Shown: positions 41,683-51,439 of the stretch, piece by piece
How the letters are laid out: the number at the start of each line of letters is the position of its first letter
How positions within the stretch are numbered: position 1 is the stretch's first letter
From: Salinibacillus xinjiangensis
Lineage (GTDB): Bacteria; Bacillota; Bacilli; Bacillales; Alkalibacillaceae
Reading direction: 5' to 3'
NCBI RefSeq assembly: GCF_009649735.1
Contig: NZ_WJNH01000004.1
Location: 1 to 64,000 of the forward strand
Length of the DNA: 64,000 bases
Program-made: the position numbers and the translations under genes
The notes under the pieces: generated by a model
Database searches by the model: none
What the model saw: only the letters and a program-made list of their open reading frames with translations
Told to the model about the DNA's origin: nothing

Positions 41683-42315
41683 TTAAAAAAGATTTTTAAC
41701 CCAACCTATAATACTATCAAACCATGTGATAAGGAAAAATTGCACTTCAACTTTCTTTTCATTTTCTTTAACCTCTTGGTTCTCTTCTAAATGTTCGTCT
41801 TTTTCCTCATCGTCCGCAACGGTTGTACCATTCGAGAAGTCTAAAAAGCAAAGTGGCGGGAAGAGTACGCACCACCAGTTATCGCCTTTTCCATCGCCAA
41901 TCGTAATGAGTAAAGCTTCATAGATTCCACCTGGATATACCTTACCACCATAAACCTTAGTAGGGAACTGAACATCTCCAAACTCTAGATCAAACGTTTG
42001 ATTGATATTTTTTTCCGCTAAAGTCTGTTCTACGATTTTCTCTATTTCTCCTAAACGAGATTCTATTAATTCACGAGCTGAGGAAATAGAGTTTAAGTCG
42101 TTCACCCATGTTGTAATCTCTGCATTCACCCTATCACGAATCTCGCGCTTAAGTTCTTGATCCTTTTCACTATTTGAATGAGCTAGAATCCGCAGGCGAA
42201 TCGATTCATCTGGGATCACCTTATACTCCGAATTCTGCTCCTGCTTTCCAGACCCAATCATCGGATTATAAAAAATAATAAATGCTGAAACAAATAAAAA
42301 GATAACCTTCTTCAT
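41683..42315 (-). CDS. spoIIR: Stage II sporulation protein R
   Basis: Signal made in the forespore that triggers SpoIIGA processing of pro-sigma-E in the mother cell. 210 residues: signal peptide (about 3-20), then the family core VIPDESIRLRILAHSNSEKDQELKREIRDRVN, and the YGGKVYPGGIYEALLITIGDGKGDNWWCVLFPPLCFLD signature. A Glu/Lys-rich stretch and a hydrophobic C-terminus follow. A sigma-F promoter lies 31-60 bp upstream. Confidence 0.96.
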   Translation of the reverse strand: MKKVIFLFVSAFIIFYNPMIGSGKQEQNSEYKVIPDESIRLRILAHSNSEKDQELKREIRDRVNAEITTWVNDLNSISSARELIESRLGEIEKIVEQTLAEKNINQTFDLEFGDVQFPTKVYGGKVYPGGIYEALLITIGDGKGDNWWCVLFPPLCFLDFSNGTTVADDEEKDEHLEENQEVKENEKKVEVQFFLITWFDSIIGWVKNLF

Positions 42316-42346
42316 CGTTCTGCCCCCTTAACCCTTCTTGGTCATC

Positions 42347-42375
42347 AGTATGGGCAGATGTTTTCATATCTAAAC
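42347..42375 (-). promoter_or_regulatory. Candidate sigma-F promoter of spoIIR
   Basis: GTTTA (42371-42375), exactly 15 bp, then GCCCATACT (42347-42355) on the minus strand. It fits GYWTA-N15-GGnnAnAnT with one mismatch at the same position as in the spoIIQ promoter. Confidence 0.65.
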
Positions 42376-42504
42376 GTATGAAATCATATTTTTTTAGATT
42401 GATAGAAAGATTATTAAAAATGCATCACTTTTTAACAAGGTGTGAGCAATAGGAGCTATCAGGAATGTAACCATAAAACCTGTGGATAAAGTTACCCACA
42501 GGTT

Positions 42505-43374
42505 TTATTTCATCCAACTATATACAATTCGATCCTTCTGATTAATGTCTTGCATGACTTTCGGCTCTGCTTTTGGAAACTTATGCTTAATAATTTCCTG
42601 GACTGCAACTCCCTGTTGATGACCGATTTCGAAGGCGACAAGTGCCGGACGATTCATCACTTCAGGCAACTGACTGACAATTTTTTTATATGCAGCAAGC
42701 CCTTCATCCTCTGCAAATAGAGCTAGCTTCGGATCATGCTTACGTACAACATCATCCAAAGAAGTCTCGTCCTCAGGTGAAATATAGGGTGGATTCGAGA
42801 CAATGACATCAACCCTTTGTCCACTTTCAACCAATGGACTTAAAAAATCCCCCTCTACAAATTCCACATCAGCATTCAAATCTTGAGCATTTTGTTTGGC
42901 TGTTTGTAAAGCATCCTTTGAGATATCCACAGCTTTTACATGTAAAGCTGGAAGTTCTTTTTTTAAGGTAATGCCAATGATTCCAGATCCCGTACCAATA
43001 TCAACAACCAAAATCTCATCATCCTTGGAAAAGCCGGCTTTTATTTCCCGTAAAACCAATTCCACTAATTCCTCTGTTTCTGGGCGTGGAATCAACACGT
43101 GTGGGTTCACAGCAAATTTTCGACCATAAAAATATTCATAGCCGATCAGATGCTGCACCGGCGTCCCTTTATCCACATGTTGATAAATGCCTTCCATAAA
43201 GGTTTCTTGGATATCCTGTGGAAAATCATCCTGCATGGCTGCGAGTAGCTGAGATTGGGACATCGACAATAGGTGCATTAAAAGAATGTCAGCTACTCCT
43301 TTTTCACACCCATGCTCCTGCAAAAAAAGAGAAGCCCAGTGGCGGGCTCCCCAAATGGTTGTAAACTGCTCCAC
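42505..43374 (-). CDS. prmC: Release factor glutamine methyltransferase PrmC
   Basis: Methylates the GGQ glutamine of release factors. About 289 residues: an N-terminal helical domain, then the SAM domain with VVDIGTGSGIIGITLKK and the catalytic NPPY motif (VSNPPYISPEDE). PRPETEELVE is also typical. The start is inferred as the GTG at 43374, one base after the prfA stop, because it aligns with the usual N-terminus (B. subtilis PrmC is 288 residues); the frame stays open into prfA. Confidence 0.94.
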   Translation of the reverse strand: MEQFTTIWGARHWASLFLQEHGCEKGVADILLMHLLSMSQSQLLAAMQDDFPQDIQETFMEGIYQHVDKGTPVQHLIGYEYFYGRKFAVNPHVLIPRPETEELVELVLREIKAGFSKDDEILVVDIGTGSGIIGITLKKELPALHVKAVDISKDALQTAKQNAQDLNADVEFVEGDFLSPLVESGQRVDVIVSNPPYISPEDETSLDDVVRKHDPKLALFAEDEGLAAYKKIVSQLPEVMNRPALVAFEIGHQQGVAVQEIIKHKFPKAEPKVMQDINQKDRIVYSWMK

Positions 43375-43375
43375 A

Positions 43376-44446
43376 TTACTCACCAATTTCTTCAAGCTTT
43401 TTCGTTTGTTCTTCAATGATTAGTGCGTCCACGATTTCCCCAAGCTTACCTTCAAGGATTTGGTCGAGCTTTTGAATCGTTAAGCCAATACGATGGTCTG
43501 TGACACGATTTTGTGGGAAGTTATACGTACGAATACGCTCAGAACGATCTCCAGTTCCAACAGCTGACTTTCTGGATTCATCATATTCCGCTTGGGCTTC
43601 TTTTTGGAACTTCTCATAAATACGAGCACGCAATACCTTCATCGCTTTTTCCTTGTTTTTAAGCTGAGATTTTTCATCCTGACAGGAAACCACAATTCCG
43701 GTAGGCTCATGAGTTAGTCGAACCGCAGACATCGTAGTGTTAACACTTTGTCCCCCTGGTCCACTGGAAGCAAAGGTGTCGACACGAATATCCTTTTCAT
43801 GAATGTCAACCTCTACTTCTTCAGCCTCTGGAAGAACAGCGACGGTAGCTGTTGAGGTGTGAATACGTCCACCAGATTCTGTCTCTGGAACGCGTTGCAC
43901 ACGGTGAGCGCCATTTTCATATTTAAGCTTCGAAAAGGCCCCATTCCCGTTTACCATGCAAATCATTTCCTTATAACCACCAACATCTGATTCGTGATAT
44001 TCAATGACCTCGACTTTCCAGCCTTGTGCTTCCGCATAGCGAGAATACATGCGATATAGGTCACCAGCAAATAAAGCTGCTTCATCTCCACCTGCAGCGC
44101 CACGAATTTCCATGATAACGTTTTTATCATCATTTGGATCTTTCGGAATCAATAAAATCTTCAGCTTTTCTTCTAGCTCTTCTTTTTCAGTTGATAGTCC
44201 ATCAATTTCTTCCTTCACCATGTCTTGCATGTCATCATCTAAATTATCCTCTAGCATTGTCTTCGCATCAGAAAGCTCTTCTTGAACTTCTTTATAGCGA
44301 CGATAATTTTCCACTACTTCTTGTAAGTCAGCTTGTTCTTTGGAGTATTCACGTAGTTTTTTTGTATCATTAATCACTTCAGGATCACTGAGCATCTCAT
44401 TTAACTTTTCATAACGATCCTCAAGGGCTTGTAGTTTATCTAACAT
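43376..44446 (-). CDS. prfA: Peptide chain release factor 1
   Basis: Recognises UAA and UAG and releases the peptide. 356 residues with start ATG 44446 (GAGGTGG upstream). N-terminal coiled coil, the codon-recognition domain with [26 protein letters not shown] (PxT region) and the catalytic [20 protein letters not shown] with Gly-Gly-Gln. Cotranscribed with prmC. Confidence 0.98.
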   Translation of the reverse strand: MLDKLQALEDRYEKLNEMLSDPEVINDTKKLREYSKEQADLQEVVENYRRYKEVQEELSDAKTMLEDNLDDDMQDMVKEEIDGLSTEKEELEEKLKILLIPKDPNDDKNVIMEIRGAAGGDEAALFAGDLYRMYSRYAEAQGWKVEVIEYHESDVGGYKEMICMVNGNGAFSKLKYENGAHRVQRVPETESGGRIHTSTATVAVLPEAEEVEVDIHEKDIRVDTFASSGPGGQSVNTTMSAVRLTHEPTGIVVSCQDEKSQLKNKEKAMKVLRARIYEKFQKEAQAEYDESRKSAVGTGDRSERIRTYNFPQNRVTDHRIGLTIQKLDQILEGKLGEIVDALIIEEQTKKLEEIGE

Positions 44447-44557
44447 GTTTTCCACCTCTTCTTCTACTAAACATACTCATTATATTATAGGGAGTGCGAT
44501 ATGGTCAAAGGGAGCTGTTGAGTGTAGATTTTTTAACATGGCCTTTATGTACATCAC

Positions 44558-44749
44558 GTCAGCTTTAGGGGTATTCAAGTCAACCCCAATTATAATTAAG
44601 TCATAAATAAGATAAATACCAGTCGGTGGCAATGATATTTCTGCCACTCTTCACGGTTATTCTGTCACTTTACATCATTCCCGTCGGCTTACGAAAGAAT
44701 CACGTCACAATCATAATTATTCAAGTCATCATCCCTATTTATCAAGTCC
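44558..44749 (+). repeat. 21-bp phased GTCA array E
   Basis: The 398-bp gap between prfA and the large glycosidase gene holds TCAMGTCA-type words; the GTC/GCC core begins at 44558, 44579, 44600, 44622, 44643, 44664, 44683, 44704, 44725 and 44746. Steps are 21, 21, 22, 21, 21, 19, 21, 21, 21. The word differs from arrays A-D, the spacing does not. No gene is visible in the gap. Confidence 0.85.
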
Positions 44750-44782
44750 GTTCCGCTCTCTACCACCTAGCTTCACACCGCC

Positions 44783-44828
44783 ATAAAAAAAGACCTAACA
44801 GCAGAAAAAACTCTGCCATTAGATCTTT
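44783..44828 (-). terminator. Intrinsic terminator of the phosphodiester glycosidase gene
   Basis: A 17-bp stem (44789-44805 with 44812-44828), complete on the minus strand with G-U pairs, then seven T residues. The arm AGACCTAACAGCAG is nearly identical to the tdk terminator at 48737. Confidence 0.9.
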
Positions 44829-44844
44829 ACCTTAGTCAAAACTG

Positions 44845-47800
44845 CTACTTAACTTCAATTTCCATTTCAGCATCCATGTTATTGGAAGTTACCTTAATGG
44901 AAAACGCTCCTCTCGCTAATGCTGTTAATTCGTTCGTTGCTGTATTGAACGACGCGGTGTATTTTCCGGATTCTTTTGCCTTCTGAAGCTCTGCACCTGA
45001 ACCGACAAACACATTCTCATCGCCTTCCCAAAGAACGGAAGCGGGATATTCCAGTGGAAAGTCTAAACCACTCTGCTGATGGCCTGTTGCCTGAATTTCC
45101 ACCGTCTCTCCTACTGCTAATTCCTCTGGAGCATCCATTGTAATGGCTTCTAATAACGGTCGAACCTCTGCCTGAATCCACTCTGTTCCTCTAACCTTGC
45201 TATTCCCTGCTGCCTCTTCAGGTCCAGCTGCTTTTTCCTGAACTGGAGTAGGATCTACCCCAAACATCGTCCAGGCATAAAAACCTCCATTTGTTGGAGA
45301 ACCATACGGAGATTTCCCTGATGAACCTACCACCATATACGGAACTCCCTCTACACGTTCCACATTTACGGTATGTGCGTGACCACTAACATACATGGCC
45401 CCTTTTCCTTTAGAGCCCTCTCGAAATTCAGTCAGCCATGTCTCAATGAGGTCAGCTTCTTTTCTATCTGATAGCTGGCTATTTTTCGTCGGCAGCGGAT
45501 CTCGCGTTGGGTGATGACCAAACACAACTACATTATTGATCGATGGGTTTGTTGCTGCATCATTTAACGATTTCTTTAATTCTATCAATTGCTCAAAATC
45601 ACTCGTTCGGAAGCTTCCTGTAGACGTATCAAGTAAAATAAATCTTGTTCCCTTATGATCAAAGGTGTAGCGATTTTCTTCAAATACTTTGAGGAAGTGA
45701 TCAAGGTTTCCAGGGCCGGCAATTTCATGATTACCCGGGATATAGTAGACAGGAAACGCATCGCCTACTTCCTCCTCTAACACTTGTTTTGCCAATTCAA
45801 AATCCTCTTTCCATGCTGAATCTACTAAGTCACCATTTATAACTAAAAATTCAGGATCCTCAGCAACAATTTGTTGTAAGGATTCTCTTGCCATTTTTTC
45901 TTGTGAGCTATTTGAAGTGCTGGCTTTAAACTGACTATCAGCCAACACAGCAAATTTCCAACGATCTTTACCCATCACTTCATTTTGCATAACAAGTGGG
46001 TCTTCCTGATCCTTGCTTTGTTCAGGAAAATCAATAGCTGGAGGTACTTCCACCGTTAAGTCATCGAAAATGAGTTCTCCGGTATACTGATCATTTTGGT
46101 TCGTCTCAACTGGGTAAATCCGCCATAGTTTAACAGGGTATTGGATTCCATCAGGTAACGTGGCTTCAACATGTTTCCATCCCGTCCAATTTACTTCATC
46201 GGCTAATGTTAACGTGTAATTCGTGCCCGTCGCATCCTCAATAACGGTTCGGAGCCATGCGCCGTTACCATCACCATGAACCCACAAGCCCATTTTTTGT
46301 ACATCACCTGGGAGCTCTATTCTTGGAGATGCTTGTAAGTAAGCGGCACGAGTAGCGGTTGTTGTTGTAAAATCATAGCTTAACTGTATGCCATTTCCTT
46401 CTCGACCTGGAACTACATCCATTGAAGCTCCTACACTAGAAGGATATTTCGTAGACGACCAACCTTCACTAGATTCAAAATTAGACACATTTTCGGTGGT
46501 TAACCCAATGGTTACAGGCAGGTGTGTCTCTTTTCCTTGTGTAGTTATAGAAATGGTTGTAGATGCGCCGTCCTGTATAGGTTTAACCGTATATCCACCA
46601 TCAGCGGATTTTTTTACTTCAATCACTGATTGATTATACTCAAGCTCCAAATCCCTCGGTTCAATCGGTGCAGAATACCCATTTTTGTCATAACCAATCA
46701 CGGAAAAACTGCTCTCTCTCCCCATTTCCATTCCAAGTGAGGATTCCGTTGCTTCCAATCGGTCTAACTCTCCTAGCACAGTGAGTTTTGAGGTTCCTTT
46801 AGCTGATTCTATTTGTGCTTGAGCAACGGCTTTGCCAGCTTTTTTAGCGTGAAATATTCCCTTTTGATCAAATTCCCCAACATCGCCAGGAAGTGCTTTC
46901 CACTTAATTCCCTCTGTCTCTACTGGTGAATAGTTTTCATCATATCCTAGACCGACAAACTTTCTACTTAGTCCAGGAAAAACCCTGTGGCTGTGCTCGG
47001 AGTCAATTGCTGGCTCCACAGCAAAATTTGCTAATTCGCCGCTTCCAGCTTCAGCAAAAATACCGATTCCATTTGGGATTTCACGCTCAGCTCCATCAGA
47101 AGGGTTATTGACCACTTCCGTATTTTCCTCACCGGGCTTACGAGCAATCATTGTTGATGAACCTCCACCATCAATGTTTAGTGCTTGGTGTGCATCGTAT
47201 TCCTTCATTAGTTCTCCTAATTCCTTATAGGTCATTCCACGGCTATCTGTCTGACGCCCATCCACTAATGCGAGAATCATCGTTTTTCCATCTTCAGAAA
47301 AGCCAACAGCTGTCCTTGGAGCCGAAGTACGGTCATCTAAATCAGCTGGTACCTCACCATTTTCGACCAGTTTTACATTTCCACCAACTGCAAATTCCAT
47401 CAATGTTTCTCCATCCACTTTCGGAGCATAAGAAACTTTTATTGGATCACCAACAGCAAGTTTCTCCAATTGATTGGCCCCATCTTCACGACCCACTAGG
47501 ATAAAACTGTTCTCATCAATTGGTCCTTGTCCTGTTTGGTCAGATACCTTCACAACTTTCCCGTCCTTAATCTCTACTTCGATGACTGGGCTTCCCCCTC
47601 CAGGGCGTTCAGCCTGTCCCCAAACAGACGTATACAATCCAATACCATTTGCAGGAATGCCAGATTGATTAAAGGCCGCTAATGGAACCTCTCCAGTTGG
47701 AAGTTTTATTGTACCTTCTAAAAAAAGATCAGTGATTTGCCCAATTTCCTGTTCATTTACTCCTGCTGTTAGGGTATGTGAGCCCTGTGGACCCTTTAAT

Positions 47801-48249
47801 AATGTTCCATTTTGAATCATGGACCCTAACGGCGCTTTAGTATCATTGATATCAAAAAAGTCCCCATTTACCGCGCCGACAGCACCCGCCTCGTTTGCCA
47901 TTTCTGAAAGTGGCTTAGCATCTGTAATGACACCTGGAAAAAGTAGATCTGTTGATATGGCATCATTTGTTAAATCCACCGTCATTACTTCCCCGTTTAA
48001 CCAGCCTCTAGCATCAAAACGTTCAAAGCTATGAAGCTGAATCCCTGGTGCGATTGTGGTTGTTTCCTCATTTGCTAAAAGTGTTTTCCCAGACGGTCCC
48101 ACCGTAACAATAGGCTCTGTACGATCTGAAGATGATCGGGCATCAGACACTGGGTTCGTTTTTGCCTTCACATGCACTGCAGGTATAAAGGATACCATAG
48201 CAACATTTGCCGCCAACAACATACTTAACCACCGTTTTCTATTAATCAC
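44845..48249 (-). CDS. Secreted phosphodiester glycosidase / metallophosphoesterase fusion
   Basis: 1134 residues with a signal peptide (about 8-30). An N-terminal NAGPA-type phosphodiester glycosidase domain (about 65-400; NGDFFD at 129-133, and LNIDGGGSSTMIA at 358-369) is followed by Ig-like segments (about 405-580), a carbohydrate-binding-like beta domain (about 588-737) and a calcineurin-like metallophosphoesterase (about 764-985) with a near-complete metal set: D771, D807 (NGDLVD), N840-H841 (GNHE), H912 (GHHP), H957 and H959 (GHAH). The equivalent of the first-motif His is replaced by Ser (DSQ). The two catalytic domains suggest release of phosphate or sugar from extracellular phosphodiesters such as wall teichoic acid; that is inference. 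It lies between tdk and prfA, flanked on both sides by a similar terminator plus GTCA array. Confidence 0.88.
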   Translation of the reverse strand: MINRKRWLSMLLAANVAMVSFIPAVHVKAKTNPVSDARSSSDRTEPIVTVGPSGKTLLANEETTTIAPGIQLHSFERFDARGWLNGEVMTVDLTNDAISTDLLFPGVITDAKPLSEMANEAGAVGAVNGDFFDINDTKAPLGSMIQNGTLLKGPQGSHTLTAGVNEQEIGQITDLFLEGTIKLPTGEVPLAAFNQSGIPANGIGLYTSVWGQAERPGGGSPVIEVEIKDGKVVKVSDQTGQGPIDENSFILVGREDGANQLEKLAVGDPIKVSYAPKVDGETLMEFAVGGNVKLVENGEVPADLDDRTSAPRTAVGFSEDGKTMILALVDGRQTDSRGMTYKELGELMKEYDAHQALNIDGGGSSTMIARKPGEENTEVVNNPSDGAEREIPNGIGIFAEAGSGELANFAVEPAIDSEHSHRVFPGLSRKFVGLGYDENYSPVETEGIKWKALPGDVGEFDQKGIFHAKKAGKAVAQAQIESAKGTSKLTVLGELDRLEATESSLGMEMGRESSFSVIGYDKNGYSAPIEPRDLELEYNQSVIEVKKSADGGYTVKPIQDGASTTISITTQGKETHLPVTIGLTTENVSNFESSEGWSSTKYPSSVGASMDVVPGREGNGIQLSYDFTTTTATRAAYLQASPRIELPGDVQKMGLWVHGDGNGAWLRTVIEDATGTNYTLTLADEVNWTGWKHVEATLPDGIQYPVKLWRIYPVETNQNDQYTGELIFDDLTVEVPPAIDFPEQSKDQEDPLVMQNEVMGKDRWKFAVLADSQFKASTSNSSQEKMARESLQQIVAEDPEFLVINGDLVDSAWKEDFELAKQVLEEEVGDAFPVYYIPGNHEIAGPGNLDHFLKVFEENRYTFDHKGTRFILLDTSTGSFRTSDFEQLIELKKSLNDAATNPSINNVVVFGHHPTRDPLPTKNSQLSDRKEADLIETWLTEFREGSKGKGAMYVSGHAHTVNVERVEGVPYMVVGSSGKSPYGSPTNGGFYAWTMFGVDPTPVQEKAAGPEEAAGNSKVRGTEWIQAEVRPLLEAITMDAPEELAVGETVEIQATGHQQSGLDFPLEYPASVLWEGDENVFVGSGAELQKAKESGKYTASFNTATNELTALARGAFSIKVTSNNMDAEMEIEVK

Positions 48250-48404
48250 AATCTCCCCTCTCTATGATTTATTCATGGCTATTCTAGCAAATAAATATTA
48301 AGAAAATGATAGAATTTTGTGAATTTTAGTAGGGCAAAGGTATCAATTTTTCTTCTAGTTCTAATAGAGTGGATAGTAGATTCTCTAAGTGAGATGTTGT
48401 TCCA

Positions 48405-48709
48405 GTCAGATCCATTATTTATCACGTTGACTTCTTGTTTAATCTGGTCAACTTGCTTCCTTTTCAAGTCAAAAGTCTCCCGGATTCAGTCTCAACATTT
48501 ATGTAAAAAAAATAATTCAGTCAAAAACGCTTTTAATTAAGTCACTTCATTATGGGATCCTGCCATACCCGTCGTCCATCACGCCACATTTCGACTTAAT
48601 CCCCTTACTTTCCCTCTTATTTCAGTCACCACCAACTATTCTAGTCAACATCACCTATAATCACGTCACTTCAGAGGATATTCAAGCGAGTCGTACTTAT
48701 AAACAGTCC
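48405..48709 (+). repeat. 21-bp phased GTCA array F
   Basis: The 533-bp gap between the glycosidase gene and tdk carries GTCA-type cores at 48405, 48426, 48447, 48468, 48489, 48520, 48541, 48562, 48583, 48625, 48644, 48665, 48686 and 48706. Steps are 21 apart from one of 31, one of 42 (one word missing), one of 19 and one of 20. Same word and strand as array E. No gene is visible. Confidence 0.85.
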
Positions 48710-48732
48710 CGCAATTTACTAAGCAACGGAAT

Positions 48733-48773
48733 AAAAAAAGACCCAACAGCAGCTATTATCTGCCATTAGGTCT
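48733..48773 (-). terminator. Intrinsic terminator of tdk
   Basis: A stem of 48739-48752 with 48760-48773 plus a T7 run on the minus strand. It shares AGACCYAACAGCAG and CTGCCATTAG with the terminator at 44789-44828. Confidence 0.88.
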
Positions 48774-48782
48774 GTCCACCTT

Positions 48783-49403
48783 CTATTTAATCTCTTTATT
48801 TAATATCGGTTCAACAGCCAGCTTAGGCTTGTTCGGCACCTCATGATGATGACGACAACGCGGCTCATATGACTCTGAAGCCCCCACTAAAATCACCGGA
48901 TCATCATAGGATGCAGGCTTTCCATCAATTAAGCGTTGGGTCCTACTTGCTGGCGATCCACACACCGGGCAAATGGCATTTAATTTCGTTACCGATTCGC
49001 TAAGTGACATTAGCTCAGGTACTGGTCCAAATGGTTCGCCTCTAAAATCAAGGTCAAGTCCTGCCACAATGACTCGATAGCCTTGGTTGGCTAGGTCTTG
49101 GCTCACTTCTACCACATGCTCATCAAAAAATTGAACTTCATCAATTCCAATAACATCCACTGTTTCATCTATTTGATCATAAATTTGCGTTGATTTTTCG
49201 ATTGGTCTCGCAACTAAGGATGACCCATTATGGGAAACGACTGCCTCATCTGCATAACGGTTGTCCAAAACAGGTTTAAATACTTTTACATTTAAATGAC
49301 CGTATGTAGCACGGCGAACGCGTCTAATTAATTCCTCAGACTTTCCTGAGAACATGCTCCCACATATCACTTCTACCCAGCCATTTTGCTTCATGACATG
49401 CAC
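48783..49403 (-). CDS. tdk: Thymidine kinase
   Basis: Salvage kinase forming dTMP. 206 residues. P-loop [15 protein letters not shown], Walker-B-like DEVQFFD, the lasso-loop zinc cysteines (CPVCG and the RC of EPRCRHHH) and the substrate loop [15 protein letters not shown] are all present. I place the start at GTG 49403 (GGAGAGG six bases upstream); the longer frame has no site. Gene order rho-rpmE-tdk as in B. subtilis. Confidence 0.96.
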   Translation of the reverse strand: MHVMKQNGWVEVICGSMFSGKSEELIRRVRRATYGHLNVKVFKPVLDNRYADEAVVSHNGSSLVARPIEKSTQIYDQIDETVDVIGIDEVQFFDEHVVEVSQDLANQGYRVIVAGLDLDFRGEPFGPVPELMSLSESVTKLNAICPVCGSPASRTQRLIDGKPASYDDPVILVGASESYEPRCRHHHEVPNKPKLAVEPILNKEIK

Positions 49404-49501
49404 TGAAGCCTCTCCCCTTTCCAACGAATAAAACATCATATATTAAGGCATTTGTATTTTTTGTTTATATAGTTATTTTATAAATGATTTCAACGAATAA
49501 A

Positions 49502-49535
49502 AAAACAGGCAAAATAAAGCAAATTTGCCTGTTTT
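49502..49535. terminator. Bidirectional-looking terminator between rpmE and tdk
   Basis: AAAACAGGCAAA (49502-49513) pairs perfectly with TTTGCCTGTTTT (49524-49535), with T-runs on both sides, longer on the minus strand. Together with 49597-49620 it makes two terminators in a row after rpmE. Confidence 0.8.
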
Positions 49536-49596
49536 CTTCATAACATACGGCTCCAGTACTTATCATAGGACTGGAAGTATCAATTTAAAAAGAGGA

Positions 49597-49620
49597 AAAA
49601 TCGGCGGTTAAGCCGATTTT
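49597..49620 (-). terminator. Intrinsic terminator of rpmE
   Basis: AAAATCGGC (49597-49605) pairs with GCCGATTTT (49612-49620), followed on the minus strand by TTTTTCC. It is about 50 bp past the rpmE stop. Confidence 0.8.
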
Positions 49621-49671
49621 ATCTGAAACTGACGGTTGATTTGCATCAACTTTACATCGTCAGCATATCTC

Positions 49672-49917
49672 TTACTTAAGGTTATATTTTTTCTTAAAGC
49701 GATCCACACGTCCGCCAACCTTGTCAGCCTTTTGCTTACCAGTGTAGAACGGATGAGAAGCTGAGCTAATTTCCACGCGAATTAGTGGATAAGTGTTGCC
49801 ATCTTCCCATTCGATTGTTTCATCAGAAGATTGTGTTGATCCGCTCAAGAATTTGAAATCTGAGCTTGTATCAAGAAATACAACTTTTCTGTACTCTGGG
49901 TGAATACCGTTTTTCAT
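49672..49917 (-). CDS. rpmE2: 50S ribosomal protein L31, type B (zinc-free)
   Basis: 81 residues beginning [14 protein letters not shown] with the [11 protein letters not shown] and [24 protein letters not shown] motifs. It contains no cysteine at all, so it is the C-minus (type B) L31 that needs no zinc. In B. subtilis the gene at this site next to rho is the zinc-binding RpmE and the type B paralogue (ytiA) is elsewhere under Zur control. Preceded by AAAGGAGTG. Confidence 0.95.
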   Translation of the reverse strand: MKNGIHPEYRKVVFLDTSSDFKFLSGSTQSSDETIEWEDGNTYPLIRVEISSASHPFYTGKQKADKVGGRVDRFKKKYNLK

Positions 49918-50075
49918 GCTTATACACTCCTTTTTGCCCTGAATCCTTTGGAAACAGAGTTATAGTTGAAATCGTTGCTGCAATTCATTTGCTACGATTG
50001 AATAAAAGTATCAAATTAAGCTCACATAGAAAGATTATATCAAGGTCAAATTCTTTTTGCAACCTAAACATCGAC

Positions 50076-50141
50076 CCTTTAGCGCTTTAAAGCAACTGGG
50101 GTCTGTCCCCCATCGTTTTAGAGCGTTAAAGCGTTAGGGCG
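50076..50141. repeat. Inverted repeat downstream of rho
   Basis: CTTTAGCGCTTTAA (about 50078-50091) is complementary to the TTAAAGCGTTAGGG region (50124-50137), and GGGG-TCTGT-CCCC sits inside. The element ends about 15 bp past the rho stop. It may serve as the rho terminator, although the T-run is poor; it resembles other GGGGTCTGTCCCC intergenic repeats in Bacillus. Confidence 0.5.
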
Positions 50142-50155
50142 AAATCAAGCAGGGT

Positions 50156-51439
50156 TTATCTTCTGCTTGATGATTTGCCTTTCATTTCGACATCCATGAT
50201 TTGGAAGAACTCTTCGTTCGTTTTGGATGCTTTTAATCTTCTTAAGAATCGTTCTAGGAAATCTGGGGAGTCACTCATTGTTTTATGAATCGCCCACATT
50301 TTTTCAATGTGATCCTTAGGTAGCAATAGTTCTTCTTTCCGCGTTCCAGAACGACCAATGTCAATCGCAGGGAAAATACGGCGTTGAGCTAGGCTACGAT
50401 CTAAGTGGAGCTCCATGTTTCCTGTTCCTTTAAATTCCTCATAGATAACATCATCCATACGTGAGCCTGTATCAACCAATGCGGTTGCGAGAATCGTTAC
50501 ACTTCCGCCTTCTTCAATGTTACGGGCTGCCCCAAAGAAACGCTTAGGTCGGTGGAAGGCTGCTGGGTCAATACCACCTGATAGTGTACGGCCACTTGGT
50601 GGAATCACTAGGTTATAGGCTCTCGCCAGTCTTGTAATACTATCCATTAAGATGACCACATCTTTTTTATTTTCCACAAGGCGCATCGCACGCTCAAGCA
50701 CAAGCTCAGAGACCTTAATATGATTTTCCGGTAGCTCATCAAACGTAGAGCTAACAACATCCACATCATCGTGAACAGAGCGCTCGATATCAGTAACTTC
50801 CTCTGGTCGTTCATCAACGAGTAGAATAATCAATTTTGTTTCAGGATGATTAACGGAAATGCTGTTGGCAATCTCCTTTAAAAGCATCGTTTTCCCGGCT
50901 TTAGGCGGAGCCACGATTAAACCACGCTGCCCAAAACCAACAGGTGCCATGATATCCATAATTCTTGTTGATAATTTTTGGGGTTTGTGTTCAAGCTTCA
51001 TTAACCGATCAGGATAGAGCGGAGTGAGTGCTGGAAAGTGAACCCGTTCCTTCGCTGTTTCTGGGTCTTCACCGTTCACTGCATCAACATGGAGAAGTCC
51101 GTAGTAGCGTTCGTTTTCCTTTGGTGGTCTAACTTTTCCTGATACCTTATCCCCGTTACGTAAATCAAATCGACGAATTTGTGAGGCTGATATGTAAATA
51201 TCCTCTGCACTCGGCGAATAATTAATCGGTCGTAAAAAACCAAATCCTTCTGACGGGATCACCTCTAAAATTCCATCCATAAATAAATATCCATCTTTTT
51301 CAGCCTGTGCTTTTAATATAGCAAAAATCAATTCTCTTTTTGTTAATTTGCTGTAATAAGAGATTTTAAAACTACGCGCTTGCGCATATAATTCCTTTAA
51401 TGTCATTGACTCAAGTTGTCCAATTGTAATTGAAGACAC
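50156..51439 (-). CDS. rho: Transcription termination factor Rho
   Basis: Hexameric RNA-dependent ATPase, 427 residues. N-terminal helical region, the RNA-binding cold-shock domain with GFGFLR, the P-loop [15 protein letters not shown], the Q-loop/R-loop region ([47 protein letters not shown]). The start is a GTG at 51439 with GGTGAT upstream. Confidence 0.98.
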   Translation of the reverse strand: MSSITIGQLESMTLKELYAQARSFKISYYSKLTKRELIFAILKAQAEKDGYLFMDGILEVIPSEGFGFLRPINYSPSAEDIYISASQIRRFDLRNGDKVSGKVRPPKENERYYGLLHVDAVNGEDPETAKERVHFPALTPLYPDRLMKLEHKPQKLSTRIMDIMAPVGFGQRGLIVAPPKAGKTMLLKEIANSISVNHPETKLIILLVDERPEEVTDIERSVHDDVDVVSSTFDELPENHIKVSELVLERAMRLVENKKDVVILMDSITRLARAYNLVIPPSGRTLSGGIDPAAFHRPKRFFGAARNIEEGGSVTILATALVDTGSRMDDVIYEEFKGTGNMELHLDRSLAQRRIFPAIDIGRSGTRKEELLLPKDHIEKMWAIHKTMSDSPDFLERFLRRLKASKTNEEFFQIMDVEMKGKSSSRR

